Shown one piece after another: positions 5,466 through 6,118 of a stretch of 6,118 nucleotides of DNA. Every line of letters begins with the position of its first letter. Positions within the stretch are counted from its first letter, which is position 1. A model generated the notes under the pieces. That model was not told the origin of the DNA, did no database searches, and saw only the letters and a program-made list of their open reading frames with translations. The DNA comes from Thermoplasmata archaeon (GTDB lineage: Archaea > Thermoplasmatota > Thermoplasmata > Thermoplasmatales > Thermoplasmataceae), in contig JAKBGP010000141.1 of assembly GCA_021833045.1 (NCBI GenBank), positions 1 through 6,118 of the forward strand, given 5' to 3'. Made by a program: the position numbers and the translations under genes.

Positions 5466-5519
5466 TAACACCGTGAGCGGGAAATCCCACATCCTTCAGG
5501 GGTGGGATGAAAGCGAACA
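5466..5519 (+). mobile_element. Solitary IS605-family right end, possible stand-alone guide RNA 3' end
   Basis: After ACACCGTGAGCGGGAA comes a stem ATCCCAC (5484-5490) with GTGGGAT (5502-5508), an 11-base loop containing CCTTCAGG, then GAAAGCGAACA. This is the usual look of the right end of archaeal IS200/IS605 elements, which is also the 3' scaffold of the TnpB guide RNA, with the guide read from the flanking DNA. No tnpB lies upstream: the intact membrane gene ends 18 bases before. It is thus a solo end, a minimal non-autonomous element, or a retained guide RNA gene. If transcribed, its guide would be copied from about 5515-5540. Confidence 0.6.
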
Positions 5520-5755
5520 CTATGGCAGTTATCCGTGGATTGACACACATTAACATTCCTAATTTTTGTGTTTCTGTAGATTACGTGTTTCTCTGCTTCT
5601 ATACATCTCAACAGTCCAATAAAGTCATTCCTCATAAAACATTAATTACTACATACATAATGGATTTTTTAGAATCCGGTATTTTCAATAAGAAAAGATG
5701 TAAAAAATAATTATCGGACAATCAGCATATAATTGCCATAGAGCGAACAAATTTA
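5520..5755. other. AT-rich stretch between right end and tnpB, no gene seen
   Basis: A 67-codon plus-strand frame (5507-5710) begins inside the right-end sequence, lacks a ribosome site and resembles no family, so it is not called. The left end of the element carrying tnpB should lie within about 5700-5785, but I see no clear hairpin. AGCGAACA at 5742-5749 repeats the 3' edge of the right end at 5512-5519. Confidence 0.4.
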
Positions 5756-5763
5756 TTTATATA
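5756..5763 (+). promoter_or_regulatory. TATA box upstream of tnpB
   Basis: TTTATATA is the best TATA match in the window. Usual spacing puts the transcription start near 5786, right at the ATG of the 11-codon leader ORF and about 34 bases before tnpB. Confidence 0.5.
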
Positions 5764-5787
5764 TAATTACTACATCCGTCAGTGATC

Positions 5788-5823
5788 ATGAAGAAATACG
5801 TGGAGGATCAGAGTTCCAGATGA
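5788..5823 (+). CDS. Eleven-codon leader ORF overlapping tnpB
   Basis: The frame encodes MKKYVEDQSSR and its TGA shares bases with the tnpB ATG (ATGA at 5820-5823). The predicted transcription start lies at its ATG, so it would be read first as a leaderless ORF and hand ribosomes to tnpB. The short length means chance cannot be excluded. Confidence 0.3.
   Translation: MKKYVEDQSSR
5802..5806 (+). promoter_or_regulatory. Ribosome binding site GGAGG for tnpB
   Basis: GGAGG ends 13 bases before the ATG at 5820, somewhat farther than usual. It lies inside the leader ORF, which fits re-initiation at the overlapping start. Confidence 0.45.
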
Positions 5824-6118
5824 TAAGGACATACAGATTCAGGATCTATCCAGACAGTGCACAGATCCATATTCTTGAATCCTCCCTGAATCTCTCATGT
5901 GAATTATACAATGCAATGTTACAGCAGCGCATATACGCATACAGATCAAAAAAGAAGGTCAATTATAGATCACAGCAGAATGAAATCCCAGAAATAAAGA
6001 AGATGTTCCCTGAATACAAAAATATGCATTCCCTTGTCATACAGGATGTTGCCAGGAGACTGGACAAGGCATTTGATAACTTCTTCATGAGAGTGGAGGA
6101 GAAGAGGAATGGAAAGAA
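5820..6118 (+). CDS. tnpB: TnpB, RNA-guided nuclease of an IS605-family element, 5' part only
   Basis: The first 99 residues are present; the gene runs off the right edge. The start MIRTYRFRIYPDSAQIHILE is the standard TnpB N-terminal strand (K/R-x-YxFRIYP). It is followed by a helix with CELYNAMLQQR and later by HSLVIQDVARRLDKAFDNFF (about residues 70-89), the conserved S-x-x-x-Q-D-x-x-x-R-x-x-x-A-F signature. The RuvC and zinc-ribbon parts would lie outside. TnpB cuts DNA with a guide RNA made from the element's right end and helps keep the element in place. No tnpA transposase is visible upstream, so this is either a tnpB-only element or one with tnpA elsewhere. The reading frame is intact so far, unlike the tnpB relic at 4466. 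Confidence 0.92.
   Translation, partial: MIRTYRFRIYPDSAQIHILESSLNLSCELYNAMLQQRIYAYRSKKKVNYRSQQNEIPEIKKMFPEYKNMHSLVIQDVARRLDKAFDNFFMRVEEKRNGK

Noticed and set aside
5507..5710. Plus-strand 67-codon frame after the right-end hairpin
   Set aside because: It begins inside the IS605 right end, has no ribosome site and resembles no family.
1..6118. CRISPR array, tRNA or rRNA genes
   Set aside because: No regularly spaced direct repeats and no cloverleaf or rRNA-like sequence were seen on either strand.

Overview
The window reads as archaeal, most likely from the order Thermoplasmatales (inference). The DNA is AT-rich and arginine codons are mostly AGA/AGG. First genes have a TATA-like box 20-30 bases before the start codon and little or no leader, while apparently internal operon genes have GGAG/GGAGG ribosome sites. 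The IS605-type remnants and the vapBC-type toxin-antitoxin debris fit such a genome. No rRNA, tRNA or CRISPR array was seen.

Layout. Positions 1-967 hold a short + strand array: an ORF open to the left edge, a 37-codon ORF (186-299) with a good ribosome site, and a 223-residue protein (296-967) joined to it by an ATGA overlap. It carries an RGWT motif and an NYVRH motif that I associate with an uncharacterised, mainly bacterial family. Positions 968-1888 contain no intact gene, but the minus strand holds a decayed vapBC pair: a ribbon-helix-helix antitoxin followed by a PIN-domain toxin that has lost its N-terminus, broken by several frameshifts. Positions 1889-2707 encode a zinc-ribbon membrane protein with a bacterial-PH-like domain. 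Positions 2708-3019 are non-coding, with a weak trace of a TnpB zinc ribbon.

Positions 3020-4465 are the most interesting intact part. Two divergent genes share a 138-base promoter region: a periodic SGS-repeat, predicted beta-helix (bactofilin-like) protein on the minus strand and a winged-helix regulator on the plus strand. Both carry a SHOCT-like helical hairpin (G-x-IT-x-E-x-Y-x-EI), at the N-terminus of one and the C-terminus of the other. A 9-base inverted repeat lies between them. This looks like a regulator-plus-scaffold module.

Positions 4466-6118 are shaped by IS605-family elements. A frameshifted tnpB 3' remnant and its probable right end lie at 4466-4822. An intact five-helix membrane protein follows (4884-5447). 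A solitary IS605-type right-end hairpin (5466-5519) sits just behind its stop. The 5' end of an apparently intact tnpB (5820 to the edge) has a strong TATA box and an 11-codon leader ORF. The window thus mixes a few conserved single-copy genes with debris of at least two, perhaps three, tnpB elements and a dead toxin-antitoxin pair.
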